Positions 17,443 through 26,699 of a stretch of DNA of 64,000 nucleotides are shown here, piece by piece; within the stretch, counting starts at the first letter, position 1, and every line of letters begins with the position of its first letter. Both the position numbers and the translations under genes were made by a program. The DNA is from Xanthomonas bromi (GTDB lineage: Bacteria; Pseudomonadota; Gammaproteobacteria; Xanthomonadales; Xanthomonadaceae): NCBI RefSeq assembly GCF_900092025.1, contig NZ_FLTX01000041.1:1-64000 (forward strand), in the 5' to 3' direction. The notes beneath the pieces are model-generated. The model was not told the DNA's origin, searched no databases, and was given only the letters and a program-made list of their open reading frames with translations.

Positions 17443-18569
17443 ACATCACCGCGACCGGCCTGGCTGCAAGCAGCGACGACACCGAACAGGCCAAGGTCCT
17501 GATCGTGGACGATGTGCCGCAGAATCTGGTGGCGATGGAAGCGCTGCTGCAACGCGACGGCATCCGCGTGCTGTCTGCCGCATCCGGTGCGCAAGCACTG
17601 GAACTGTTGCTCGAACACGATGTGGCATTGGCGCTGCTGGATGTCCACATGCCGGAAATGGACGGTTTTTCGCTGGCGGAGTTGATGCGTGGGTCGCAGC
17701 GCACCCGGCATGTGCCGATCATTTTCTTGACCGCCTCACCGAACGATCCGATGCGTGCCTTCCAGGGCTACGAAACCGGCGCGGTAGATTTTCTGCACAA
17801 GCCGATCGAGCCGCACGTGATCCTGAGCAAGGTCAACGTGTTCATCGAGTTGTACCAGCAGCGACGACTGCTCAAGGCACGCAATGCCTCGCTGGAACGC
17901 GCGCTGACGCTCAACGAAACGATGATGGCGGTGCTCACCCACGACTTGCGCACGCCGCTGTCGGTGATCCTGCTGTGCGCGGACAAGCTCGGCCTGGACG
18001 TCGATGCGGCCAGTTCGGCTGCGCGCACGCTGGAGCATCTGGAACACAGTGCGCACCGCATGTCGCGCATGGTCGGGCAACTGCTGGATTTCTCGCGCCT
18101 GCGTACCGATGGCCTGCCGATGCAGTTCGGCCCGTGCAACCTCGGCGAGGTGGTGCACAGTGTCGTGGGCGAAGTGGCGCAGGCCAATCCGCACACCACC
18201 ATCGACCTACGCACCGAAGGCGACCTGGATGGCGAAGGCGATGGCGACCGGCTGGCGCAGGTCGTGTCCAATCTGGTCGGCAACGCGGTGTTGCACGGCG
18301 GCCGCCACCCGGTGCAGGTACACCTGGATGGACGCGAACACGACACGATGCGCCTATCGGTACGCAACGCCGGCAACATTCCCGACAGCCTGATGCCGCG
18401 CCTGTTCGAACCGTTCAAGGCCAGCTTCCATGCCAGCCAGGGGCTGGGACTGGGCCTGTTCATCGCCGACCAATTCGTCAAGGCACACGGCGGCACGCTG
18501 CAGGCGCGCAACGAGGACGGCGCCGTGGTGTTCGAAGCCAGACTGCGCCGCCACAATCTGGCGGCCTGA
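17439..18569 (+). CDS. Receiver-histidine kinase (REC-HisKA-HATPase)
   Basis: A 376-residue soluble protein with an N-terminal receiver (Asp68 in LLDVHMPEMDG, lysine in FLHKPIEP), a short coiled linker, a His domain with His168 in LTHDLRTPLSV, and an ATPase domain ending with GLGLGLFIADQF. The order receiver-then-kinase suggests it is switched by phosphotransfer from another kinase, such as the hybrid kinase three genes upstream. It closes the four-gene operon; no DNA-binding domain is encoded in the unit. Confidence 0.92.
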   Translation: MNITATGLAASSDDTEQAKVLIVDDVPQNLVAMEALLQRDGIRVLSAASGAQALELLLEHDVALALLDVHMPEMDGFSLAELMRGSQRTRHVPIIFLTASPNDPMRAFQGYETGAVDFLHKPIEPHVILSKVNVFIELYQQRRLLKARNASLERALTLNETMMAVLTHDLRTPLSVILLCADKLGLDVDAASSAARTLEHLEHSAHRMSRMVGQLLDFSRLRTDGLPMQFGPCNLGEVVHSVVGEVAQANPHTTIDLRTEGDLDGEGDGDRLAQVVSNLVGNAVLHGGRHPVQVHLDGREHDTMRLSVRNAGNIPDSLMPRLFEPFKASFHASQGLGLGLFIADQFVKAHGGTLQARNEDGAVVFEARLRRHNLAA

Positions 18570-18905
18570 CCGCCACGCCTCTCCTCGCCGGGCAATGCGA
18601 GCGGGCGCGAAGGTGCGTGACCAGCACGCGTTGGTTGTTGCATTGGCGCTTCCTCGAAAACGTTGGCGAGGTGGCGCCACCATCCATCACCTCAGCTGCC
18701 GTCGCGCCGGCGAACTCCGCAGCAGCGCGTCTGGCGGCCCACGTGACAGCCGACTCAAGCAGTGCTGTCGCGTTGCAGGCACCGTATGCTCAGGCCGCCA
18801 GTGGCTGGATGCACGCTCCTGCCCCACCGCTCTCCAGTTCTTGGTCGCACCAACATCCTTGGTCATCTCAGGTGCACGCCGTGTGCCCTGTCTGCGGAGG
18901 TGGTT
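18570..18905. other. Intergenic, no gene recognised
   Basis: This 336-base spacer has open frames on the plus strand but only low-complexity Ala/Ser/Arg translations. A ribosome-binding GGAGG at 18896-18900 belongs to the next gene. Confidence 0.55.
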
Positions 18906-19271
18906 ATGTCGTATGTCGATGGTTTTGTGCTTGCCGTACCGACGGCCAACAAGGGCGCATTTATCGCGCATGCCCGTATGGGCGATGCGGTCATCATGGA
19001 GTACGGTGCGCTGCGCGTGGTGGAGTGTTGGGGCGGCGACGTCCAGCGGGGGCAATGGACCGACTTCTATCGCGCCGTCGATGCCAGCGCCGAAGAGACA
19101 GTGGTGTTTTCCTGGATCGAATGGCCAGACAAGGCCACCCGCGATGAGGGCATGCGCAAGATGATGGACGACCCGCGCATGGACCCGTCCGTCAACCCGA
19201 TGCCGTTCGACGGCAAGCGCATGATCTACGGTGGTTTCGTGCCGGTCGTGACGCTCGGCCAATCGGTCTGA
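18906..19271 (+). CDS. YbaA-like DUF1428 protein
   Basis: A 121-residue small cytoplasmic protein of the DUF1428 family (E. coli YbaA type), recognised by MSYVDGFVLAVPTANK at the start, the central VVECWGGDV and the C-terminal MPFDGKRMIYGGF. The fold is a ferredoxin-like dimeric alpha/beta barrel; the function is unknown. The ATG at 18906 has a good ribosome-binding GGAGG six bases upstream, so the longer open frame from 18762 is not used. It stands alone between the kinase operon and trxC. Confidence 0.9.
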   Translation: MSYVDGFVLAVPTANKGAFIAHARMGDAVIMEYGALRVVECWGGDVQRGQWTDFYRAVDASAEETVVFSWIEWPDKATRDEGMRKMMDDPRMDPSVNPMPFDGKRMIYGGFVPVVTLGQSV

Positions 19272-19455
19272 GCGATGCAGCGTGCGGCTGCGGGCATGCG
19301 GGCATGCGGCTTGCCACGCACCCGCATGTTGATGCGACCGCTGGCGTTCGGCATGGAATCTCCTGGGTTGATTGCTAAACTGGCGGCATGCATCATGCGC
19401 GCCGCCAGCAATGGCCGGAGACAGCGCACGCGGCGACGCCCCACTGGAGACCCAC

Positions 19456-19902
19456 ATGACCGACGCACCGCTTCTGCTCGCCTGCCCCAGTTGCGCCGCG
19501 ATGAACCGCATCGTCCCCACGCGCCTGCACGATGCGCCCAACTGCGGCAGCTGCCATAAGCCGCTGTTTCTGGGCACGCCGGTGGCACTGTCGGCGGCCG
19601 ATTTCGACAAACATGCGGTGCGCAGTGCACTGCCGCTGGTGGCGGATTTCTGGGCGCCGTGGTGCGGGCCGTGCCTGAGCATGGCCCCGCAATTCGCGGC
19701 AGCCGCCGCAGCACTGGAACCGCAGGTGCGCTTGGCCAAGGTGGACACCGACCTGCATCCGGCGCTGGGGACGCGCTTTGGCATCCGTAGCATTCCCACG
19801 TTGCTGGTCATCCAGGGTGGGCAGGAGATCGGCCGTCATTCCGGCGCGGTGAGCAGCGCACAGATCGTCAACTGGGTGCGTTCGGTAGTGAGCAATCGAT
19901 GA
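19456..19902 (+). CDS. trxC: Thioredoxin 2 (zinc-binding)
   Basis: A 148-residue thioredoxin with the extra N-terminal zinc module (CPSC at about residues 10-13 and CGSC at 30-33) and the active site FWAPWCGPC at about 66-74. The conserved cis-proline lies in IRSIPTLL. It reduces protein disulfides and, in enterobacteria, is induced by peroxide. The ATG at 19456 is chosen by family N terminus (MTDAPLLLACPSC). The following hairpin serves the converging TonB receptor gene and may also end this transcript. Confidence 0.95.
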   Translation: MTDAPLLLACPSCAAMNRIVPTRLHDAPNCGSCHKPLFLGTPVALSAADFDKHAVRSALPLVADFWAPWCGPCLSMAPQFAAAAAALEPQVRLAKVDTDLHPALGTRFGIRSIPTLLVIQGGQEIGRHSGAVSSAQIVNWVRSVVSNR

Positions 19903-19904
19903 CG

Positions 19905-19941
19905 CAATAAAAAGGCCAGCTGCGCATGCACGCAGCTGGCC
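19905..19941 (-). terminator. Rho-independent terminator of the TonB receptor gene
   Basis: An 11-bp perfect inverted repeat (19914-19924 with 19931-19941) with a six-base loop is followed, on the minus strand, by TTTTTATT. It lies 67 bases after the receptor stop and just past the converging trxC stop. Confidence 0.85.
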
Positions 19942-20008
19942 TGTATCCACACCGGAGACAGCACTGCAGCGCATACACCGCAGTGACTGCAGTCAACCGA
20001 TCACCCCA

Positions 20009-22378
20009 TTACTGCCAGTTGACATTGACCGACACGCCCACGATGCGCGGCTCGTTATAGACGGCCGCCATGTAGTTTTCGATCACGCCCTTGACGTTCT
20101 TTTCGTTGGTGATGTTGCGTGCGAATGCCGCCACTTCCCACGCACCGTAGCCACCGGTATAGCCCAGCTTGAGCCCACCTTCGAAATTGCCGTCGGCGCG
20201 AAACTCGGTGGAGTCGTACAGCACGAAGCTGGTCTGCCCCTGCTTGTTCCAGTCGGTGGACACGAAGAACGCACCGTCGTTACCCATCGGGATGTCGTAA
20301 CGCGCGGCCAGGTTGAGGTTGTACTTGGGCGCATTGGGCAACGGGTTGCCGTCGATCTGCGCGAAGGTGTTGGCACCCACGCGGATGCTCGGGTCGTTGA
20401 CCGTGCACACCACCACACCATTGAGCGCGCAAGCCTGCGCGTAGACGCGCTTGTCGTTGATTTCGCTATGCAGCAGGCTCAGCCCGGCGGTGAGCGACAG
20501 GTTGGAGATCGGGCGCCAGTCCAGATCCGCTTCCATCCCGTAAGCCTTGGCCTTGTCGGCGTTGAACAACACGCCGTTGCCGTCCGAATCGTTGCCGTTG
20601 AGCTGGATGTCATCGACCGTGTAGGTGAAGCCGCTGACATTCAGACGCAGACGATTGTCGAACAGGCTGCTCTTGATGCCTGCTTCCCAAGACAGGATGG
20701 TTTCCGAATCGGCAGTGGTGAAATCCGAATTGAACACCGCGCTGCGGCCCTGGATGGTGGGGCCGCGGAAGCCGCGCGCCACGCGTGCATACACGCTCAG
20801 CTGTGGGTCGATTTCATACATCGCGCTCAGATCCCAGCTGGGCTGGGTGTCGGACAGGCGCACGTCGCGCCGGCCGCGATACGTCACCACACCGGCGGCA
20901 GTATCGGCGGTCTTGAGCAGACGGGTTTCCTTGGTGTCCTTGGTCTGGCGGAGACCGGCGGTCAGCGTCAGCGCGTCGGTGGCCTTGTAGCTGAGCTGAC
21001 CGAAGCCGGCCCACGAGGTATTGGTATTGCGCAGCCGCACCCAGTTGTTGGGATTGCGCGCGGCGGTGCGCAGGAAATACGCACGCTGATAGAAATCGGT
21101 GGTGTCGCGGCCATCGAAATAGAACGCGCCCACCTGCCATTGCAGCGCGTCGTCGCCTTCGCTGGCCAGACGCAGTTCCTGGGTGTACTGGTCCAGGTCG
21201 CGAATCTGCCCCATCGACTGGCCGAACCCGTTCGGCACGCCATTGACAGGGTAGTTGGCCGCGGCGCCGCCATCAGTGTCGCCACGGCTGTAGCCGGAGG
21301 TGGTTTCGTAGGCGGTGATCGAGGTCAGCGACACGCCGCCGAAGTCGTAGATCGCCTTGATCGAGCCGCCATCGGTCTGATACGCCTGCGGGTTGTCGTG
21401 CGCTTCGTCGTAGGCCACGCGATCGCGCGGCACGTCCACCTTGTCGCTGCCGCGGGTCACTGCATTGCGCAGGAACAACGTGGACGTGCCGTCGTAGTCG
21501 CGTGTATGCACCGAGCCCAGCAGCGAGAAGGCGTCATTGGGCTTGAGCAGCACCTGCAGGCGCGCATTGCGGTCGTTGTAGCCACCCATCGCGTCCTTGC
21601 GCGGCGTTCGCGTGCCATCGGCGCTGCTGCCGGCGAAGGTGTTGTCCACCCAGTCGTCGCGGTGCTGGTACAACGCCGAGACGCGGAACGACAGCACATC
21701 GTTGATCGGGCCGCCGAAGCCGCCATCCAGCGAGATGGTGTTGTAACTGCCGTAGCTGGCATCGAGACGGCCGGTGTAGGTATCGCCGGGCTTGACGGTG
21801 TCGAACTTGACGATGCCGGCAGTGGTGTTACGCCCGAACAGCGTGCCCTGCGGGCCGCGCAACACTTCGACCTGATCCACATCGTAGACCGGGTTGGATT
21901 TGAGCACCACATGCTCCAGCACCACATCGTCCTGGATGATGGACACCGGCTGCGAGGCGCCGAGATAGAAGTCGATGTTGCCCAGGCCGCGGATGTAGAA
22001 GCGCGGAAAGATGCGCCCGGTGGTGGTTTCGGCATAGAAGCCCGGCACGCGGCCGGACAGCGCCAGCAAGGTGTCGTCGCCACCGGCGGTATACTGGCGC
22101 ATTGCCGCGCCCTGCACTACGCCTACCGACACCGGCACGTCCTGCAGGTTCTGCTCGCGGTGCTCGGCGGTGACGGTGACCGTATCCAGCGCGGTCGGGC
22201 TGCCTTCGCCCTGCGTCGTCGGCGCCTGCTGCGCGGACGTGGTTGCCGCCAGCGAGGCAAGCAACAGGCCGGCGCAGGCACGTGCCAGCGGCGTCCGCTG
22301 CAAGGCGGTGCGACGGCGCGTAGCGACCTCTGCAATCGCGGACACCGACGACGGAAAGACAGGCGAGTACAACGACAT
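20009..22378 (-). CDS. TonB-dependent outer membrane receptor
   Basis: A 789-residue receptor. An extended, arginine-rich signal peptide ends near TTSAQ (about residue 50). A TonB box DTVTVTA lies at 65-71, the plug domain contains VEVLRGPQGTLFGRNTTAG, and about twenty beta strands follow to a C terminus in VNVNWQ. It imports a scarce substrate across the outer membrane using TonB energy. The sequence resembles the siderophore/plant-compound class with the RIFPRFYIRGLGNIDFYLG plug, but the ligand cannot be read from sequence. It is monocistronic, with its own terminator. Confidence 0.93.
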   Translation of the reverse strand: MSLYSPVFPSSVSAIAEVATRRRTALQRTPLARACAGLLLASLAATTSAQQAPTTQGEGSPTALDTVTVTAEHREQNLQDVPVSVGVVQGAAMRQYTAGGDDTLLALSGRVPGFYAETTTGRIFPRFYIRGLGNIDFYLGASQPVSIIQDDVVLEHVVLKSNPVYDVDQVEVLRGPQGTLFGRNTTAGIVKFDTVKPGDTYTGRLDASYGSYNTISLDGGFGGPINDVLSFRVSALYQHRDDWVDNTFAGSSADGTRTPRKDAMGGYNDRNARLQVLLKPNDAFSLLGSVHTRDYDGTSTLFLRNAVTRGSDKVDVPRDRVAYDEAHDNPQAYQTDGGSIKAIYDFGGVSLTSITAYETTSGYSRGDTDGGAAANYPVNGVPNGFGQSMGQIRDLDQYTQELRLASEGDDALQWQVGAFYFDGRDTTDFYQRAYFLRTAARNPNNWVRLRNTNTSWAGFGQLSYKATDALTLTAGLRQTKDTKETRLLKTADTAAGVVTYRGRRDVRLSDTQPSWDLSAMYEIDPQLSVYARVARGFRGPTIQGRSAVFNSDFTTADSETILSWEAGIKSSLFDNRLRLNVSGFTYTVDDIQLNGNDSDGNGVLFNADKAKAYGMEADLDWRPISNLSLTAGLSLLHSEINDKRVYAQACALNGVVVCTVNDPSIRVGANTFAQIDGNPLPNAPKYNLNLAARYDIPMGNDGAFFVSTDWNKQGQTSFVLYDSTEFRADGNFEGGLKLGYTGGYGAWEVAAFARNITNEKNVKGVIENYMAAVYNEPRIVGVSVNVNWQ

Positions 22379-22868
22379 GCGGGTTGATCCTAGGTAGTGA
22401 TGCGAGGTGATGACACAGGGTCCAGGCCGTTCGGCATGGCGCGCCCTTCGGCGGCGCAGCGTGGCGCCGCGCGCACGATATGTCAGCGATGTTGCAGCGG
22501 AGTGGCAGCCACTTCGATCCACGTCATCGCCACCGGCATGCAGGCATGCGACCACGCAGCGCTGGCAGCGCAACACGTCATGCCGCGCCACCGTGCATGC
22601 TGTCCTGCTGGTGTCGTACCGGCATTGCGCCGGAGCATGCCATGCGGGATCTCTTGAAACGACTCGGATGGATGGCCTGCCTGCTGGATGCACGTGTGCT
22701 CAGCACCGCGTCGGCCGGCGGTTTTCCAGGCGCCACATTCGGGCCGTACGCTTATACGCGGTGAGCGGCGCGCACGCATCGGCATGCAGATGTGGCGCAT
22801 GCCGTTTTCGAGCAACGGCCGCGCACGCGCTTCAGCTGCGCATGAATTTTATCGACCGCTTCAACGTG
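22379..22868. other. Intergenic, no gene recognised
   Basis: This 490-base spacer lies between the hybrid kinase stop and the TonB receptor start. It should hold the receptor promoter, but no clear -35/-10 pair was found. Short frames on both strands look like noise (His/Arg/Cys-rich). Confidence 0.5.
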
Positions 22869-24830
22869 CTACGCCCGCGCCAGCACGCTGCTGTCGAGCA
22901 TCTGTCCCACCGTGTTGAGCAGATCGTTGAGGCTGAAGGGCTTGGGCAGCAGGGCCATGCCTTCGGCCAGGAATTCCTGCCGCGTGGCCGCGTTCTCGGC
23001 GTAGCCGGTAATGAACAAAATCGGCAGACCCGGACGTAGCATGCGCGCCACATCCGCCATGTCGCGCCCGTTCATGCCGGGCAGGCCGACATCGGAAACC
23101 ACCAGATCGATATGCACCTCGGTGCGCAATTGTTCCAGCGCGCCGTTGGCATCTTCGGCTTCGATCACCTGGTAGCCGGCATCGCTGAGCACTTCGCTCA
23201 CCATCATGCGCACCACATCGGTGTCGTCGACCAGCAGGATGCGCTCGTTACGCGTGCGCGGTGCGCTTGGCGCCGGTGCCGGCAGCACCTCGTTGGCCGA
23301 GAGCCCACGCGGCAACAGCAGCGCCACCGTGGTGCCACGCCCCACATGACTGGTGATGCGCGCGGTTCCGCCGGATTGACGTGCGAACCCGTAAGTCATC
23401 GACAAGCCCAGGCCGGTGCCTTCGCCAATCGGTTTGGTGGTGAAAAACGGTTCGAACACCTGGTCAAGAATGGCCGGCTCGATGCCGCTGCCGTTGTCGA
23501 TCACATTCACTGCGACGTAGTCGCCGTCGTCCAGTTCCGGGTCGTTGTGCGCGGTGTAGGCTTCGCTCTGGATGCGGATGGTGCCCTGCCCTTTCAATGC
23601 ATCGCGCGCATTGATCACCAGGTTGAGCACCACGTTTTCGAGCTGATTGGCATCGGCGATCGCCACCAGCGGCGTGGACGCAAGCTCCAGTTCCAACTCG
23701 ATGTTTTCGCCGATCGACCGCTGCAGCATGTCTTCCAGCGAACGCACACGAATGTTGACGTCGAACGGTTGCGCATCCAGCGATTGCTTGCGTGCGAACG
23801 CCAGCATGCGCTGGGTCAGCGCGGCAGCACGGTGCGCCGAGCCGGTGGCGATCTCGGCCAGGCGGGGTACGCGCTCGATGCGGTTGGATTCCACCGCCAG
23901 CTGGATCATGTCCAACCCGGAAATGATGCTGGTCAGCAGGTTGTTGAAGTCGTGCGCGATGCCGCCGGTGAGCTTGCCCAGCGCTTCCATCTTCTGCGCC
24001 TGCAGCAGCTGGATTTCGGTGTGCTGACGCTGCGCGATCTGATGTGCGAGCTCGCTGGTGGCGGTATCCAGTTCCTGGCGCTGTTCGCGCTCGCGCAGGC
24101 GCTGCTCGGTGACGTCTTCCACCAACAACAGACCCAGATCCGGCTCGCGGTACGGAGACACCCGCCATTCGGTCTCGCACAGCTTGCCATCGCGCAGCAA
24201 CGACATCGCTCCGCTCCAACGCTCACGTTGCGCCAGCGCGGTGGTCAGGGCGTGCACGGCGGCCGCCTGATCCAGCCCGGCGGCGTGGATCGCCTCGCCG
24301 GGCGTAGCGCTGCCGATCAGGCGCTGAAACGCGGCATTGGCGTCGTGCGTGTGCAGGTTGGCATCCACCACCGCAATCGGCGCGCTGATATGTTCGAAGA
24401 TTTCGCGGAAGCGCGCTTCGCTGATGCGCAATGCCTCTTCTGCCCGACGGGCGCGCAGCAGCGTGCGCAGCGTGGCTACCAGCACGTTGGGGTCGACCGG
24501 ATGGATCAGGTAGGCGTCGGCACCGGCATCCAGCCCGGTAATCATGTCGCCGGTGGCAATCGAGGCCGCCGAGACATGCACCACCGGCAGCAGCGCGGTG
24601 CGCGGCTCCGCGCGCAGTATCCGCACGATGTCGAAGCCGCTCATGTCCGGCAGATTGACGTCCAGCACGACCGCGGCAAACGTCTGTGCGGCCAGTGTGG
24701 CCAGACCTTCGGTGCCGGTGCCGGCTTCTTCGACCACGAACTGGTGATGTTCGAGCACGCGCCGCACCGAATAACGCGTCACCGCATTATCGTCGACGAC
24801 CAGGATGTGCTGCTTACTGCCCACGTGCAT
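22869..24830 (-). CDS. Hybrid kinase REC-PAS-HisKA-HATPase-REC
   Basis: A 653-residue soluble protein. The N-terminal receiver has VVLDVNLPDMSG, the PAS domain covers about residues 140-250, His in GGIAHDFNNLLTS marks the kinase domain, an ATPase domain carries DNGSGIEP and GTGLGLSMTYGFA, and a C-terminal receiver has VVSDVGLPGMNG and LLPKPFSL. The first receiver's lysine region reads LIHPVDP instead of the usual K-P, so its switching may be altered. Last gene of the stressosome operon, overlapping the preceding kinase gene by 17 bases. It likely integrates the output. Confidence 0.9.
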   Translation of the reverse strand: MHVGSKQHILVVDDNAVTRYSVRRVLEHHQFVVEEAGTGTEGLATLAAQTFAAVVLDVNLPDMSGFDIVRILRAEPRTALLPVVHVSAASIATGDMITGLDAGADAYLIHPVDPNVLVATLRTLLRARRAEEALRISEARFREIFEHISAPIAVVDANLHTHDANAAFQRLIGSATPGEAIHAAGLDQAAAVHALTTALAQRERWSGAMSLLRDGKLCETEWRVSPYREPDLGLLLVEDVTEQRLREREQRQELDTATSELAHQIAQRQHTEIQLLQAQKMEALGKLTGGIAHDFNNLLTSIISGLDMIQLAVESNRIERVPRLAEIATGSAHRAAALTQRMLAFARKQSLDAQPFDVNIRVRSLEDMLQRSIGENIELELELASTPLVAIADANQLENVVLNLVINARDALKGQGTIRIQSEAYTAHNDPELDDGDYVAVNVIDNGSGIEPAILDQVFEPFFTTKPIGEGTGLGLSMTYGFARQSGGTARITSHVGRGTTVALLLPRGLSANEVLPAPAPSAPRTRNERILLVDDTDVVRMMVSEVLSDAGYQVIEAEDANGALEQLRTEVHIDLVVSDVGLPGMNGRDMADVARMLRPGLPILFITGYAENAATRQEFLAEGMALLPKPFSLNDLLNTVGQMLDSSVLARA

Positions 24831-25689
24831 CCTCCGCTGCCAACGTCACCGGCAGCACCACGTAAAATTCCGAGCCCTGCCCGACCACGCTGTTGATTCC
24901 GACCCGGCCGCCCAGCAATTCGGCGAACCGCTTGCAGATCGACAACCCCAGGCCGGTACCGGTGAGGCGTTTTTGCAGCGGCGAATCCACCTGTACGAAA
25001 TCTTCGAACAAGGCCCCGTGAAGCTCGGCCGGAATGCCGATGCCGGTGTCCTGCACGCCAAAGCGGACGTGGGCATCGCCTTCCAGCTGCGCAAACACGC
25101 GCACATGCCCGTGCGGGGTGAATTTGAGCGCGTTGGAAATGAAATTGCGCAGGATCTGCGCCAGCTTCTTGTCGTCGGTGTAGAGCATCGGCAACACCGG
25201 CGGATCATCGAATATCAGCGTGGTCGTGCCCGTATCGGTGAGCGGACGGAACATGCCGCGCAAGGCCGCGAACAAGTCCATCAGGTCGAACCAGCCCGGC
25301 GAGATGGTGATGCGCCCGGCCTCGATCTTGGCCAGATCCAGCAGGTCGTCCACCATCTCGGTGAGCTCGCGCGCCGAACCGCTGACGAAGCGCACCTGCT
25401 TGAGCTGCTCATCGTTGAGCGGTCCGTCCATGCCGTCTTCCAGCAAGCGGGTGATGCTCAGGATCGAACCCAACGGCGTACGGAACTCGTGGCTCATGTA
25501 CGACAGGAACCGACTTTTGAGTTCGGAGACATCGCGCAGCTGTTCGGCCTGCTGGTCGAGCTCGGCATACAGCGCCAGCACGCCCTGGTTGGTTTCTTCC
25601 AGCTCTTCGCGCAAGGCCTGATTCTGCTGCCGCAAGCTTTCGAGTTCGGCCGTCGTAGCGAGAGCCGATACATCGGTAGTCGAATTCAT
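24814..25689 (-). CDS. Soluble histidine kinase of the stressosome operon
   Basis: A 291-residue kinase without sensory domain. An N-terminal coiled coil (about residues 10-55) is followed by the His domain (YMSHEFRTPLGS) and the ATPase domain (DTGIGIPAEL, GTGLGLSICKRFAELLGG). The ATG at 25689 overlaps the upstream stop as ATGA. Lacking a sensor, it is probably controlled by protein partners, either RsbT or the PP2C fusion encoded just upstream, and would phosphorylate a receiver of the downstream hybrid kinase. Confidence 0.9.
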   Translation of the reverse strand: MNSTTDVSALATTAELESLRQQNQALREELEETNQGVLALYAELDQQAEQLRDVSELKSRFLSYMSHEFRTPLGSILSITRLLEDGMDGPLNDEQLKQVRFVSGSARELTEMVDDLLDLAKIEAGRITISPGWFDLMDLFAALRGMFRPLTDTGTTTLIFDDPPVLPMLYTDDKKLAQILRNFISNALKFTPHGHVRVFAQLEGDAHVRFGVQDTGIGIPAELHGALFEDFVQVDSPLQKRLTGTGLGLSICKRFAELLGGRVGINSVVGQGSEFYVVLPVTLAAEDARGQ

Positions 25690-26699
25690 TGCATGCCTCC
25701 TAAGCGCATGACGAACACACAGCAATCGTCACGTCCACGCGTGTAATCGCGTAGCAGCAGCGCAGCCACGATGCGTGGGTGGCGCGAAAGCAGCCCGGGG
25801 TGGTCGCGCAGATTCCAGCGCGATTGCAGGCCATCGCTGTGCATCACCAACAGCTTGCCAGCCGCCTGCGGGAAGTCGAACGGTTGCGCCTTGCGAACCT
25901 GTGCGCCGACGATGCCCGGATGCGATGGCATGCCGCGCACGCCATCGCCGTCGCACAGCGATGCGACGATATTACCCACCCCGGCAAAGCGCACTTTGCC
26001 GCTGCTCGCATCGAACTGCATGACCGCCGCCGCGCCGCCGCGCGTACCGCTCATGCCGGCATGCAGCCGCGCGATGCGCTCGCCGGGCTCGCCATTGGCC
26101 AGCGCCGCAGCGCGCGTGCCGGCATCTGCCGCATCGGCCGCACCTGGCCCGTGGCCCAGACCGTCGATCACGCTGACAGTCACACGCTGCGCGTCGATCG
26201 CAAAGTGCCAACCATCGCCGCACACCACTTCGCTGTGTAGCGGCACGCGCAGCGCGCCGTAGGGCATATCCAATTCCGCACGTGGCTGGGCGAACACGCG
26301 CGCCAGCACAATCGCGCCCTTGGCATCGGAATAGGCATCCAGCAGCTGCGCCTGGCGCTTGATCGCACCCAGGCCGGTGCCCGGCGTGCCGGCGGTGGAA
26401 TAGCCATCGCGCAGGCCATCTGCAAGCGTGAAGCCCGGGCCGTCATCGACAGCGCACAGCTCCACGCCCAAGCCGCCGTCGCGTGCAGCCACCGTAGACA
26501 GCTGCAGGAAACCGCCACGCCCATGTTTGACCATATTGGTGGCAAGTTCGGTGGCGACCAGCGCAACCCGCCCACAGCCGGCTTCGTCGAAGCCGAGTGC
26601 CTGTGCCAACGCGGTTGCTTCGCGGCGCGCCTGCCCGACTTGACTCGTTTCCTCGACACGAAACGAGCGGGTCACCGCGCCGGCGACATTCACTTCCAT
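25686..26699 (-). CDS. Fusion of RsbT/RsbW-like ATPase and RsbX-like PP2C phosphatase
   Basis: A 337-residue two-domain protein. Residues about 10-135 form a GHKL ATPase of the anti-sigma kinase type (N box VATELATNMVKHG, G boxes DDGPGF and GTGLGAIKR). Residues about 150-335 form a SpoIIE/RsbX-like phosphatase with SVIDGLGHGPGAADAA, GKVRFAGVGN, LLVMHSDGLQSRW and GRDDCCVFVM, keeping the metal-binding aspartates. RsbX resets stressosomes by dephosphorylating RsbR and RsbS; here the same chain also carries a kinase-like domain. The stop overlaps the histidine kinase start as ATGA, and its start overlaps rsbT by 10 bases. Confidence 0.88.
   Translation of the reverse strand: MEVNVAGAVTRSFRVEETSQVGQARREATALAQALGFDEAGCGRVALVATELATNMVKHGRGGFLQLSTVAARDGGLGVELCAVDDGPGFTLADGLRDGYSTAGTPGTGLGAIKRQAQLLDAYSDAKGAIVLARVFAQPRAELDMPYGALRVPLHSEVVCGDGWHFAIDAQRVTVSVIDGLGHGPGAADAADAGTRAAALANGEPGERIARLHAGMSGTRGGAAAVMQFDASSGKVRFAGVGNIVASLCDGDGVRGMPSHPGIVGAQVRKAQPFDFPQAAGKLLVMHSDGLQSRWNLRDHPGLLSRHPRIVAALLLRDYTRGRDDCCVFVMRLGGMQ

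Noticed and set aside
20468-22387. 639-codon plus-strand frame opposite the TonB receptor
   Set aside because: Antisense shadow caused by third-position GC bias. It has no ribosome-binding site, and the receptor on the minus strand has full family motifs.
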